A stretch of DNA of 64,000 nucleotides, taken from the NCBI RefSeq assembly GCF_003255815.1, contig NC_037673.1, positions 163,855,427 to 163,919,426 of the forward strand, written 5' to 3'. Within the stretch, counting starts at the first letter, position 1. Every line of letters begins with the position of its first letter. This document shows positions 10,726 to 23,187 of the stretch, piece after piece. The stretch comes from Theropithecus gelada (Eukaryota; Chordata; Mammalia; Primates; Cercopithecidae). Position numbers and translations under genes: made by a program. Below the pieces are notes generated by a model that searched no databases, was not told the origin of the DNA, and worked only from the letters and a program-made list of their open reading frames with translations.

Positions 10726-12106
10726 GTTGAAGTATTTTATAAAAATATAAAGCACAAGAGAAGTATATAATAGACTGTAAATACAAGGTAGCAAAAACAC
10801 CATTTCTCTTTCTATATAAACCTATATTGTTATGTGTGCTAAGAAGCCTCCCCAAAGCATTCTTCCTCTTTTATGAATTAGGCAAGTCTAACACTTCCCT
10901 CCCCTCTGCATAAATCAGACAGATGCCTCAAACTGTCTATTCAATACAGTCCTACCTGATAATGACAGTCAGCATCTAAATCCAAGTGTAGTCACAGAAA
11001 CTATGCCAGAGCTCTGAAGGAAATCTCAGTGGTAGGCAGACAGAGGACACTTCTCCCCCACCGCCCCATCTGCAGCTGCGTGCATCCTCCACTGCATCAG
11101 TTTCCTGCTTTGTAGTCCTGTCTTTTCCAAGCTGAGTTCACTGTGTGGTCTTCTCTTATCCCCAGGTTATTTGATCTTTTACTCTAATTTTCTCACCAGC
11201 ACTTTTCTATTTAGTTTTTATAGAATTTATTTCTCCTTCCCTACATGTAATTTTTTGTATCTATCTTATTTGAATTTCATTTCATGTAATCCCTCTAGTG
11301 CATCCAGGCCATTTTGGATTCTAAACGTGTTGTCTCTTCCCTGACAGCTGGGTATTCATTGTAGAGTACAAATATATACTTAGCTCTAATGTCCACAACA
11401 CTTATAACAGTAAAACTAGAGTGAAAGTCAGAAGAAGAGATGGTGGCAGTCCAGGAGCCCAGTCCAATTGGTCCTTGCTCTTGCAACAGGGCAGCGGGAG
11501 CAAATGGAGAACTGACATTTAGGACAGGTTCTCTGTCTCTTTCTTAGGACAGCTTTGTCACTATCATCCTCAATCTCCCCTCTCTTCAGACCCACATTCC
11601 TTGACCACACGGAAGAACATGGCTGTTGACACCCCCAAGTTTTACACCTTGTCTCTTCAAGAAAATGGCTCTGACTTTTAGGAGTGGTTCAAAAAACCAG
11701 AGAGAAACCAAAGCAAGAGTGAAAGTAAGAGAGAGTGAGAGGAAAGGGAAGAATGAGAGAGAGAAAGAGAGACGGGGAGAGATGAAGACTCTTTTTGGTT
11801 TAACTTGATCAAGCATCTACATTTGGACTAAGAAATTCTAGAAAAGAGAGAAGAGTTATGGAGTAAAACTGAGGCTGTTGGGATCTCAGACTTCTGGGTA
11901 AGTTGAGGGGAATCATTATAAATTTAGGCACCACCCCCAAAAGATCTACTAGTGATGGTAGTAGAGAAATTAGAAGGTAGATAAATAAAGGAAGAAAAAG
12001 AAGTAATGGTTTAACTTCCTTTGAACATAAAATTTACCAGTAACAGTCCCTCTATGCGAAGAAGAATGTTGTTAACATATTCTGTTGGGTTCTGTTCGAC
12101 TCTATG
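10726..12106. other. Unique non-coding DNA with a purine tract
   Basis: No gene or transposon recognised. 11690-11790 is almost all A/G on the + strand (GA/GAAA-rich). Confidence 0.45.
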
Positions 12107-12172
12107 GTGGTGTGTGTGTGTATACATATGTACACACACATACAGGTATACACACACACACACACACACATA
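12107..12172. repeat. (TG)n...(CA)n inverted microsatellite
   Basis: A TG run is followed by TATACATATGTA and then CA runs, so the two ends are complementary and can fold back. Also alternating purine-pyrimidine. Confidence 0.93.
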
Positions 12173-12840
12173 TTCAGTGAATACATACTATTTGACATGA
12201 ACTACACCAGGTACGAAAATAGTCGTTATTTTTAAGTGACTTACGATTTCATGGGGGAACAAAACAACAATACACAAACAGAGAAGTCACACTCTTATGT
12301 CTGGTCACACTCTTATGTCTGGTGGACAGAGGAGCCCTGGGAGCACTTAAGAAACCTAGGAAAGGAGAATGAGAGAAAGTCTTCCCAGAGGAACAAGTGC
12401 CTGAGCTGGCTGTGAAAGGCTGAACAGGAAGTAGCCAGATGAAAGACAAGAGAGCAGAACATTCAAGGCAGAAGGGATAATGTGAATGAAGGTGTGACAA
12501 TGAGAAATAGTATGGTGTCTTCTGGAAAGGGTCAGCCCAGAATTGTCATGACATAAATTAGGAAGTAAAACTAGTAAAGCAGTAGGGAAAGAGGAAAGGG
12601 CGGATTTCAAAGAGACTTTTTGGCCAAGTTAATAAATCCAGACATTAACCTGAGGGCATTGGGAAACCATTGAAAAGTTTTAAGCAAAGGAATGACACAG
12701 TCAAACTTGTGTCTGCTACTGTGGTATGACAGAAATGCATAAAACGGGTTGAGATGAAGACAAGCTGGGAGACAGGGAGACTAGTTAAGTAGTTACCGCG
12801 GTAATCTAGGGCAAAGATGATGGAGATCTAACTAAAGCAG
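12173..12840 (-). mobile_element. L2 LINE relic
   Basis: Reverse L2 3' region: 'attcaaggcagaagggataa', 'gcattgggaaaccattgaaa', 'gttttaagcaaaggaatgac', 'agggcaaagatgatgg' match reversed L2 in order. An 18-base unit (gtcacactcttatgtctg) is tandemly doubled at about 12286-12321. Confidence 0.8.
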
Positions 12841-12864
12841 AAATAGTAACAATACAGCTATCAA

Positions 12865-13095
12865 TTATTCATGAATTCAACAAGTAGTCATTAACATGTC
12901 TTCTGTGTCCTACACTGTGCTAAGCATTTTACATGAATCATTTTACTCAATCCCCAGAGGCCTATGAAGCCAGGTACTGGTATTGTTGGTGAGAAAACTG
13001 GGGCTCAGAGGGCTGAATTACCTGACCAAAGGTTCAAAACTAACAAGGAACAAAGGCAGTATTCAAATCCAAGTCTGACAACAAGCTTTAGTAAT
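12865..13095 (-). mobile_element. MIR SINE relic
   Basis: Reverse MIR: 'tacactgtgctaagcatttt', 'gagaaaactggggctcagag' and 'tattcaaatccaagtctgac' follow the MIR order. Confidence 0.85.
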
Positions 13096-14934
13096 TCAAC
13101 CATCAATCCAATACTAATAGCTATAAGCAGGAAGGAATACAGGTTAGAAATACATAGATGAAATTAGCCAGGCTAGGTGATTGACTAGCTTCAGGGAATA
13201 TGGGAGAAGAAGGCACCAAGGATAACTCTCATATGTTGAGTATGGGTGTCTGGGATAGTCAGTGCAGAAAAACTGTTTTAAATGTTTGACATTAATTCCA
13301 ATTCACTGCACCACCAGGAAAACCAGTCGTTTGGCAACATCGCTAGCCCATTGGCCCTTCCACATTCTGTAGCTAGTCAATCTTCCCATCCTTTTTAGGG
13401 TTGTAACCATTGTAAACCAGCAATCTGCTTTACAATGACTTCAGTCTCTTTGTCCCCTGACCTTTCACAATGCCCACCTTGCCAATCACATCCCTTACAT
13501 CAAACCCACTGTTTATCTATGCCAGCTCCTGGGCAGCCATTCAATGATATCTGTAAAATTCAGCCAGGTGCTAGTGTTTTTGCTCAGTCTTCTCTTTTCC
13601 TTCTTCTCCCATCAGCCCCCCTTCCTGTTTTGCACTGCACCCATCTCCTTAGACCCAACCAGCCACCTGCTCTTTGCAGTGTGCCTTTGAATATCAAGGT
13701 CTTGCAAGTTGAGGTCTCTCTACACGTCTCTCCATCTTTACCCGTTTTTCTCTCTTCACTCTTATTTCAGAGTAACCCTCTTATTTCAGAGTAACTTATT
13801 TCAGAGTAACTTGCCACCAACTGAACCTTGATCTATCAATTGTGTGCAAATTATTTTTAATACATTGTTTAAAATTTATTCATGGTACAAATTTAAACTT
13901 ATTTTAAATCCTTATCATATCTATGAAAAATAGTGTCTTTGTTAGCAGAGCATTCATCATCCTAAAATAAACTATGAGAAGGGCTTGACTTTCCTCATCT
14001 TTATCTCAGGACAGGATGAAGTCGGTTAAGCTCCAATCAACTCGATCTTAATTAGCCCCAAATGATGATTTACTTCCATTTCTAAAGCCTTAGTTAGGGA
14101 CTGACTGGATAAAAAATAAGTTTAACAAGTAAAGAAAGGCAAAAGTCATGAATATCTCTAAAAATGAGGTATTTTAATGTATATCACATTAACAAGTTTT
14201 AAGATGTCATCAATTGTGAGAGATTTTTTTAATAAGAGGATTTGGGGGAAAATTAAACGTACAAATGTCAATTTAAATCAGATTTCAGAAATGTGAATAT
14301 GAAAACGTGAGAAAAACAAACTGGATCTTATAATTAAGACAACACAGCAAGTTTTCTCCCTAGAATTATGTTTCTGTCTAGTATGTCGCTGTCTAACTTG
14401 GTCATTTTACAACATTCCTATTCATGCCACAATCCCCTTTGTTAAAAAGTTTTGCTTCATTTTTTGTTTTGTAGGGAAGAACTATCTGAGACCCCTGGTA
14501 ACCATTTCTTTCTTAGTTTAGGAATTGGTTTTGTGGTACTATTGCTCAATAATCTTATTCAGAAATATAAGCATAGCTTCAGTAAAGGTTGAAACATCAA
14601 AAGGAAAGAAAAGCCTATATCTGAGGGAGTTTTTTGAATATGGAATAAAATATGAATCTAGGCATTAGAAAATTGGAACACATTTTTCCATGTTCTACTC
14701 CAGTAGAAGTTTAGAGAAGAAAAGAATTGACTTGCTCTCAAATGCAGTATATTTCTTTCGGCAAACATCCATATGTGTTAGTGTGTGCATGTTTTTCTTA
14801 ATAGATGGTAAAAATCATGCTGGGTCTGGATTTTAACATCTTCTTGCTAGAAGCAACTGATTGTACCTATCAAGCTCAAGACAGAGCCCGAACAAAAGTA
14901 TTTTCCTGCCTGGTGGGCTCACAGTTTGTGCAGG
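13096..14934. other. Unique non-coding DNA
   Basis: No gene recognised. Pyrimidine-rich around 13560-13760. Three copies of cttatttcagagtaac lie at 13761-13776, 13780-13795 and 13795-13810. The block 13980-14350 is repeat-free and AT-rich. Confidence 0.45.
13761..13810. repeat. Three-copy 16-bp tandem repeat
   Basis: The unit cttatttcagagtaac occurs three times without mismatch; a 3-base spacer separates the first two copies and the last two share one base. Recent slippage-type duplication. Confidence 0.95.
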
Positions 14935-15012
14935 TATATGTGTGTATGAACATCCATTCATATATGTGTGCACATGTGTGCGTGTGTATGGTATGTATAT
15001 ATATCTATATTT
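14935..15012. repeat. TG-rich alternating purine-pyrimidine tract
   Basis: Degenerate (TG)n/(TA)n run, with Z-DNA-forming character. Confidence 0.85.
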
Positions 15013-15364
15013 TTAATGACATTTTGGAAAGGATACAATAGTGTTTGTATTTTGCAGTGAGTGTGCCAGTTCATAATCTATGTTTATTAGAATGAACTAA
15101 ATTCCTTGAGCCTCTGCCATGTTTCCTACCCCCTAGGAAGATTCTGTTTTCCCCTCTTCTAAAACATAACGCTGGAGAGAAGTGCCAAATCAACAGCCCA
15201 GAAATCGGGAAGCTCCTTTTTTAATTCCCATCCTGTAGTACTCCCCTTGGGTTTCTGTGCCAAAGCTGGCTGAGAGAGCTCTCGTTTCAGCTTCCTGTTT
15301 AACTTGGCTGGTACTTTCTTCCTGGTGAATCATTTCATGAATTTGGGCATGGGTACTGATCTCA
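15013..15364. other. Unique spacer
   Basis: Non-repetitive sequence between the TG-rich and CA-rich tracts. No gene recognised. Confidence 0.4.
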
Positions 15365-15692
15365 TACATCAAACACACAAGTACATACATACAATGCACA
15401 CACAAACTCAGGCACACCTCCATAAATGCTGACCACATACACTTGCATATGCAAGCACCAGGCATGCACAGACCCCCCCACCATGCTCATGTGCATATGC
15501 AGACACACACATACATGTGCGCCTCCATGCTCACACACATGCACACATGCAAGCACAGGCATACATGCATACATGTGTTTATACACATATGCACACAATT
15601 TGGTGAGCACACATGTACATACATGCATATGCATATTCATGTACAATGCACACTTATACACATGCGTGCATGCACACACATACACACATAGA
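15365..15692. repeat. CA-rich (CACATG-like) degenerate repeat
   Basis: About 330 bases dominated by ACAC, ACATG and GCATAC words, nearly perfectly alternating purine-pyrimidine. It produces long spurious open frames of His/Thr/Cys-rich text on both strands. Its strand sense is opposite to the TG-rich tract 350 bases upstream. Confidence 0.92.
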
Positions 15693-16985
15693 CCTCATGC
15701 CCTTTTTCTCCTATCTTTAGCACCTAAAATTTTTCCTTTGCTCCCATTTTCTCATTTCTCTTTATCCCCTTCAGCATTCCCAATATTGACACATTTGAGG
15801 TTATTATGTAGTTCATCATTGTTAAGAATATGCTATCTCTACTCACAAGGTCTGGATTTATCTTTTTACAAGATCATTGAACAGTCCTGTGTGCCAGCTA
15901 TGGAAGTTTTCATAACCTGCCTGAATAGATGAAACATCAAATCATTGAAGCTTAACCCTAAAGAAGTGAGGGTCACCTCAGCCTTGCCTTCTGACTCAGG
16001 CTGTTCATGTTGTAATAAGTGAGGGACATGGAATTGAGCACTTCACAAAGCCTTCTTTATAGCCAGGAGTGTGATCACAAGTAGGGATTTCCATGTATTT
16101 CCTGACACATTTCCCTCTTACTTTGTTGTGAAGGGATCTTGATTTTCATGTTCTAGCACTACCCCCATGGTGCAGTTTTCTTTGCACTAGACTGAAGAAA
16201 GAGAGTTTTAAGTTGCTTCTTCGGCTAGGGCAAGAAGTCACATGGATTGAGGAGTGGCTTTACCCTTCCCTATAGATCTTATCTCTGCTCTTTCTTCTGT
16301 TTTTTGTTTCATGCATTGAGAATGGCATTGGTGGGTCTGATCTCTGCTAAGTGTCTAGAAAACGCTGGAAACAAGAGCAAGGGGAAGGTGGCATCTCTTA
16401 GCTAATTACCCAAGTCCATTGAATCCTGCCTTCTTGTTTTGCATGCACTTGGGCTTCCCAAGCCTCTGAGCTCAGGATTCTCCAACCTGCCAGCGTATGG
16501 CCCAACAAACCAATGGCATGGAAGCCCTTGAACAATAAACAAATAATAGGAATTGGCTTTTCTAAGAAAATCATACAAATGAAAGAAACAAACTTACTGA
16601 AAGCATTTGTTAGCCAGACTTAAGAAATGTCCATGAGCACCAATCCTATGAGGTTCTTAGGATATTTTTCCAGTCTTTTGCTTATCACTCCAACCCAGAC
16701 CCTGTGCCAAAACTCATATCACTGGGTCTATCTCCACAGCCCTGCATCGAAGCATTTCTCCCCAAGATTGGTGGGGCCTGGAAACGCATCATAGGTGAGG
16801 AAATGGCTTCCAAATGTTAGCTCAGAAGGCCTGAACTACTGATGTAGATAATCAGTTGAAAACCTTCTTCCCATTTTTTTATTTTTAGGTTCTCTAAATG
16901 GAACACTGTCTCTTTCTTATTGATAGAACTTAGAGTATCTACTTCATACTGATTTTAGTGTGAGGCTCAAATGATGCCAAGAAAC
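15693..16985. other. Unique non-coding DNA
   Basis: No recognisable repeat, gene or RNA. Confidence 0.45.
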
Positions 16986-16989
16986 ACAG

Positions 16990-17420
16990 GACACAGCTTC
17001 TGACTTCAAAAATCTCTTGGTCTTGGAAGGAAGAGGCAGAGAAATTAGTATTATGGCTTATCTATCTGGTGTACATAATCAATGGACAATGATTGGGAAG
17101 GCTCAAGCAAAGAACCTAAGAGGGAAGGTGTGTTGGCATGATAGGCCAGAGGAGATAGATTTTAAACTATGTGTCAGGAGAAAGAGTAGGGTTAGTTAAA
17201 ATAATCTAAAATACAAGCAGGGGAGAAAATACCTATAAAAAATGGTGAACATCTGGTTTCTTTGGGGATTTCTTAAGAAGTCTTCAGCTGGAGGCAGGTG
17301 GCAGGGGCTACTGTAGAGGCCCAGATGAAAGGGCTATAGAGGCCATGACAACCCATTTAATCCAAAATGAACCACTGAAGGGTTTAAAGCAATGGAATTA
17401 AAATATCATTTTCAATTGTT
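16990..17420 (-). mobile_element. Probable L2 relic
   Basis: Weak resemblance to reversed L2: 'cttctgacttcaaaaatctc' early, and 'aaccactgaagggtttaaag' with 'caatggaattaaaatatc' near the end. Heavily diverged. Confidence 0.4.
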
Positions 17421-18780
17421 TTGACCCCTGAGATGTTTTGATTTTGTGTTTATGAACAAAGATATGTTCAACAGAATTCTATCAAGGTTGATAAATTATT
17501 ATTGAGACAGGATTTCCTAGGGACAATAAGACTAAGCCAATTTAATTTCTCAATCAATTTCATATACCTTTCCATATAGTGTCATTTATGCAGAGTAAAT
17601 GATAAGGTCACATTTTCTTTGGAATCAAAATTGACAGGGGAAAAAGTTCAAGTAGCAGAGTGGTGGGTTCAAAACTTCCCTCTTTGGATTCTCATTTTAT
17701 ATAGAACATGCAAGCTTCTGAATACGTAATATATTCCCACTGCATTCTATTATATTTCAGTTTGAGGATTCAGCTATTTTAGAAGTTTCTATTATTAGGG
17801 ATTAAACAAATTCTATTTTTCTAAGCAACTGTATATGTTTTAAATAGGACTTTTATGAAGAGGAAAAGTAGAAATCCAGCAATTAGGCACACTTTATTTG
17901 CTGCCATCACTCTGAAAGCGGTGGAGTTTGGAGTGAAGGTATAATCCTTGCGACCGTTGCGCAGACCCACAGGCATCTGCCAGTGTGTGGCAGGAGCCCG
18001 AGGCTCTTCAAGGCCATGGAGGAACATGGCCCCCCATTCAGCCCACATTAGCTTGGGAGTGCAGGAAAGTGATGAGGTCCTTTGTAGTGGAAACAGTAAC
18101 TGCTGTCATGAAGCCTTGAAAACAAGTCACTTGGGTGTTGATGATGACTTGAAAACTGTGTTTTGAAGGATCCCAAGGTATCTCTTTAACATTCATGCCT
18201 TCTACCACAATCTGCTAGTCTGCCGACTTCAGCTTTCATCTCCTGGAATACCACCTAGTTCTCACTGTTGCATCGTGTCTGTGAAATGTGCATCATTCCC
18301 ATGCCTTTCATCTGAGAGTTTATACCAAGATTCAAGTTTTCATCGGCAATGGGTTCATGTCAGTTAGAATTAACGGCAGTTTCACTCATTGGCTTTTATT
18401 GTTAATATTTACACACCTTCCAGATTGTGGCTTTTGGGTAGGGAGGCCAATGGAATGCAGAATGAGCCAAGGTCAATAAGCACAGAGAGTTGCTTCTTTC
18501 TTTGAAAAAAAGGGTTGCATTTTATTTGTTTTTAATAAATAAAATGAGCTTTACAGCTTCCAGTAAATTAGCCAAAAATAAAATAGAAGACTTTGTTTTA
18601 TGCAAGTCTTAGGAATCCAAATGAATACTAAGAAGTGGTATTTGAGAGCTGGGTAAAAACTTTCCGGCACAAGCATTACTGTGCCTATAATACAGAAATC
18701 TGAAGGGGGAAAAATCAGTTTTAAGTCTTTTTTATAACCTTATTTTCAAGTGACTAAAATTTACATAAAGCCATCTTTAC
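17421..18780. other. Unique DNA with a CpG-bearing block
   Basis: No transposon recognised. 17890-18060 is richer in GC and CpG than its surroundings and is open on both strands (reverse frame 17821-18048, forward 17948-18166). I recognise neither predicted peptide. On the minus strand an AATAAA lies near 17896, which could suggest a 3' UTR or processed-pseudogene end, but no family match came to mind. Confidence 0.35.
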
Positions 18781-18790
18781 TCAACTTTGG

Positions 18791-19107
18791 GTCATTTTCT
18801 TTTATTTCCTTTTTCTTTTTTTCCTTTTTGTTTTTTTCGAGACAGTCTTGCTCTGTTGCCTAGGCTGTTGTGCAGTGGTGCAGTCTTGGCTCACTGCAAC
18901 CTCCACCTCCCGGGTCCAAGTGCTCAGCCTCCCTGGTAGCTGGGACTACAGGTACGTACTACCACATCTGGCTAATTTTTTGTAAGTTTAGTAGAAATGG
19001 GGTTTCACCATGTTGGCCGGGCTGGCCTTGAACTCCTGGCCTCAAGTGATCTGCCCATCTCAGCCTCCCAAAGTGCTGGGATTACAGATGTGAGCTACCA
19101 GGCCCAG
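18791..19107 (-). mobile_element. AluS/AluJ-type SINE
   Basis: Reverse Alu with a pyrimidine-rich, decayed poly-T tail (18791-18837). Perfect 10-base target duplications (tcaactttgg) at 18781-18790 and 19108-19117. A short deletion removes part of the 'gcgattctcctgcc' segment. Confidence 0.95.
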
Positions 19108-19117
19108 TCAACTTTGG

Positions 19118-19490
19118 TCCTTTCTAGCTCTACCAAGACCACTCTACCCTGCTTTCTTGACCTTGGCATTCAATTAAGTATTTTGAATGCTTCATCCTCA
19201 ACTATGAACTGACCCTCCCCCACCCGCCTCATTGTAAGTTCTCAAAATGAGATGACTTAGAAATAGGTCAGACGTGTTCTCAAGTATCCTAAAATAACCT
19301 GGGTTGTATGTGAAAGATTTGATGGACATAGGCATCTCATACTCTGAACACTTTGTCTCTTTGAATGCTTATTAACTTTTGCTAGGATGCTATGCCCTTT
19401 ATACCATCCATCTCTTCTGAAATTTTATTAGTGCTTGAAATATGTTTTTTTTTTCTGGCTTCTTGAGTAAGAAGTATTTTCCCTTTCTGG
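19118..19490. other. Unique non-coding DNA
   Basis: Nothing recognised. Confidence 0.4.
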
Positions 19491-19494
19491 TTGA

Positions 19495-19645
19495 AGGACT
19501 TATAGCAAAGGAATAGAGCATGACCTTTGGAATAAGCACTTCAGTACAATCAAAGCTGCATTGAGAGGCTCTGTGCCCTTGGTTTACCTTTCTGAGCCTC
19601 TGTTTTTGAATCTGCAAAGTGGGATTGGTTAAAATAAATACAGAC
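19495..19645 (+). mobile_element. MIR SINE relic
   Basis: Forward MIR traces: 'tgcccttggtttacctttct', 'gagcctctgtttttgaatct', 'gcaaagtgggattggtt'. Confidence 0.6.
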
Positions 19646-20169
19646 TGTAACCTCTGTAGGGTAGAAACTGTAACTGTTTGCTCACAGGTGTTACCCCAAA
19701 GGAAATGATTCGGCCAAGCAGAACTTTGTCTAAAATACCAGTGTACTTCCTGTTGGAATTCGAAGTTGGTAGTTCTACCTTTGTCAAATACCCTGACTTC
19801 TCTTTTGAGATTTTCTCACTGCTAATCCCCAAAGGAGATTTATTTTAAATAGGTGATCTTTTAAGGTCTCTGCTGTTCTGAAAGTCTGAATATCTAGCAT
19901 GCATATATGAATTGGATTTTAGCTGTACTGTCATTGTTATTTCTGGAATCAAAAGGATTTATAGGCTTCCTCCAATATAGCTTGGGGAACTCCAACTCCT
20001 TTTGCAAAGTCAAGCTTGAGGGATCTATCACCCAATTTATTTTTGTATGAATGTTTTTCCATGTCTTCCTAATTGACTCCACTCCCCATCCTGTTGCCGT
20101 GGAACTGGCCCTGCTCCGAGAACCTCACCTGAAGCTGTGTGGTGTAGAAAGGATGTGCTGGGCTTATTG

Positions 20170-20335
20170 TCTGACAAATTGGGTCCTGTTTCTGGGCCAC
20201 TCACAGAGGAGCTGGTGACCAGGGCAAGTTACAGCTTCTGTGTAGCTCAGTGCCTGCATCTCTAAAACAGGGTAATCACCACTGTCCTCTCTGCCTCCCT
20301 GGAGACAATGTACGTGAAAGCAGCGTGAAAAATCT
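20170..20335 (+). mobile_element. MIR SINE relic
   Basis: Forward MIR traces: 'gggcaagttacagcttctgt', 'ctcagtgcctgcatctctaa', 'aacagggtaatcaccact'. Confidence 0.6.
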
Positions 20336-20639
20336 CCTGGGATGAACAAGTTCAGGATGAACCACTGGTAGTATTGAAAAGCACAGATCCTACAGAACCC
20401 TCTGGGACTAAAGGGGGCCGAAGTCAAATACGTAGTTCAAAACGGGTTAAGTGAGACTTGATATCTGAATTATTTTATCCATTGTATAATGAAAAGAATA
20501 TGGGTTTTGAGGTCATATTATAGATCAGGATTCATACAAATTAAAAATAAGCCAATTTCTAAGCACAACAAAGCAGGCTTCAGTTAAGAAAGTCCAGTTT
20601 GAGTCAATAGTTTGGGTTGGATTTTTTTTTTTCTTTTCT

Positions 20640-20815
20640 TAAGAATTCACCAGTTCGGTGATCTCTGACACATCATTTAACCTCTCTGAGCCTCAGTTTC
20701 CTTATCAATGATGATACTACTGCCCATTTTTCAGCTTCTTATGTGTGGATTAGATAGAAAATATATAAAGCACTGAGCATAGTCCTGAAGACACACATGC
20801 CCAAAAGACATATTT
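20640..20815 (+). mobile_element. MIR SINE relic
   Basis: Forward MIR: 'taacctctctgagcctcagt', 'ttccttatcaatgatgatac', 'atataaagcactgagcatag' in consensus order. Confidence 0.8.
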
Positions 20816-21536
20816 ATTATTGTTTCTAGTTTTTATGTTTTTCAGGTATACAACTAAAGCTGATGTTTAACTCAATCCATATGTTAATAATGTTTTTTTA
20901 GGTATAAAGCATCATTCTACATTTATATGTAAATAAAAGAAAGACAGGAAGACATCTACCCAAAAAAGCAAAGACAGGTTGGGATTATAGTTAAAGTAGA
21001 CGAGAAGAAGGAAATTCTTTGTCTAATTGAAGATTCCATTCCTAACAAAAACATGCATAACCTTTCAAGATAAATTTCAGAATGGAAACACTTTTTGAAA
21101 TGGATTGACCTACATACTTGTGAAGACTCCACGGGACCAAGTCCTGTTCTTCAGTCAATACCCCTGGTTTCAATGACATAGCACAGAGGACTAGAGAGAG
21201 AAGGCAGCTCTTTGGTGACAAGAATTGAGATTTTAGGACAACACTAGAATGTGAGAAAAATTCCTAAGGGTTTGAGTTCAGAGATCCTGGAGACCAGAAG
21301 GAAGCTTCGAACAGATGGAGTGGGGTTTCCACAGGAAAAGATGTGTTTCTAAGGAGGTGAAAGGTGAAGTGCATGTTTGATGAACTGAGAAAGAGTGTAG
21401 AATGACAGGCAATTAATAGCCTAAGCTGTGGAAGATGTTCGAGTTAGGACTAATGGCAAGAAGAAAGTAAAATCTAAATAATCAGAATATTTGTAATAAA
21501 GTAAATGCAAGAGAGTCTTCTCCAGGACTGCAGATC
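20816..21536. other. Unique non-coding DNA
   Basis: No recognisable feature; short AT-rich stretches. Confidence 0.4.
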
Positions 21537-21544
21537 CTCCAGAA

Positions 21545-21767
21545 CAGTGGTTCTCAACCAGTGGTGATTTTGCCACCTCAAGGGATGTTGGCCCTGTCTG
21601 GAGACATTTTTGTTTTGTACAAGTGGGTGAGTGCTACTGGCATGTAGTGGATAGAATCCAGGGATGCTGCTAAACATCCTGAAATATACAAGTCAACACC
21701 CTCCTGCCACCCCCAACAAATAATTACCTGGCCCAGGTGTCAAAAGAACGCAGGTTGAGAACCCTTG
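21545..21767 (+). mobile_element. MER5A (hAT-Charlie) non-autonomous DNA transposon
   Basis: Near-complete MER5A. The left terminus cagtggttctcaacc and the right end ggttgagaacccttg are the terminal inverted repeats; 'gtctggagacatttttg', 'gctactggcatgtagtgg' and 'gggatgctgctaaacatcct' are diagnostic. The 8-base flanks (ctccagaa 21537-21544; ctgtagaa 21768-21775) look like a decayed hAT target duplication, 6 of 8 matching. Confidence 0.97.
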
Positions 21768-21775
21768 CTGTAGAA

Positions 21776-23187
21776 TGGCACATTCCAAACTGCACTCCAC
21801 CGTATGCGAGGGATAATAACACATTTTCTGTGGGTTAAAAAGAGTGGGGCTTGGGGAATGGGGGGTTCTAAGATCCAATACACTAAGGAAGCTCTGTGAC
21901 TCATAAACTTAAACAAGTTTCTTTATTATAGAATGATTCTGAGTACTTAAAAATAAAAAGCCTTTCCAAAAACAATTTTCTAAGAAATAACTTTGTAAGT
22001 TACAAGTGTTCCACAAAACATAGGATAGGAAACACTGATCTAGTATTTCATATTAATTACTTTTTGATAGGATATTAATTACCTACTTGAAAAAGAGTAG
22101 ACTTAGTTGACATTAAGTTGTTAAAAACAAAAAACAAGCAAAAACAGTTAAACAAAAAACCTAGCCATGCATATGAAAAAAGCACAAAAGCACAAAAAGA
22201 TTGCATGCTGACACAGAATGCATCATCCAGATAGTCCAGGCAGTGATGAAACCAAGGGATGTTCCAGTACATAGTTCCCTTCTACCATCTGTAGCACTAA
22301 GAATGACAAGAGTCTGATGTCTCATCAATATGCCGGGATGCTAATACAACCTTTTCCTTAGTAGGCACTCTATATTTGAATTTATTGTAGATGCTTAAGT
22401 GATTCTCCCCACCCCTGTTTATAAGTGAGTAGTTAGAGCAGATGCTCACATCAGATTGCTGTGTTTGTAAAAGGATTCTGTTCATTTGCATGTTTTTCTC
22501 TGAAATATTGCATTTATTTATTTCAGTGCATCTTCTTAGAAGATGTATTCAAGAGGGAGCAAGAATAATATATACTCGTGGTTGAATGTGAGACCATAAT
22601 TTAAATAGAGGTATTGGACTGACATCAGAGATTTGAGTGAAAGTGGAAGCCCAGAGGAAGGAAGGGGACAATTTATTATTGTTTACATATTACACTGCAG
22701 CTTTAGGTTCCCTTAGTTACTATTTGAATGTAAAATGTATTACTCAGAAGAGGATCTGGAATGAGCTCTATGCAGAAGATGAAGTTGGTTGTGTATTATG
22801 CTGGAATGAAAGCTGCAGTCATCTTTGCAGATACCAGTGTACTGGGAAATAGGCATGTGTATTTAGCATAATAAAGTCCTGCATTCTTATTGCCCAATTA
22901 CTTAATTTTCTAAAAGAAAACTTATATCCCATCTCTCTTTTGATCCTGCTTACTACAATATTAAGGGATTTCACAGCCTTAAGACCTTTTGTCCTTCAGT
23001 CATTCATTAGTTTGATGTTATACCTAATCCCCATTTCCATTTGCAGAGAGTCAGTTAATAGAATCAGCTATCATTATTAAACAGGTTTTAAAAAAATACC
23101 ACCTCATTTGAAAAAAAAAATGATGAGGATTTTTGGAGTGGTTTAATTTTGTATCAAATGCAGCTAAAAATCTTACGTATTCTTTTT
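21776..23187. other. Unique non-coding DNA
   Basis: No gene or repeat recognised. Confidence 0.4.

Noticed and set aside
15426..15932. 168-codon open frame on the + strand (and 107-codon frame opposite)
   Set aside because: Lies mostly in the CA-rich degenerate repeat; the peptide is His/Thr/Cys low-complexity text and the opposite strand is equally open.
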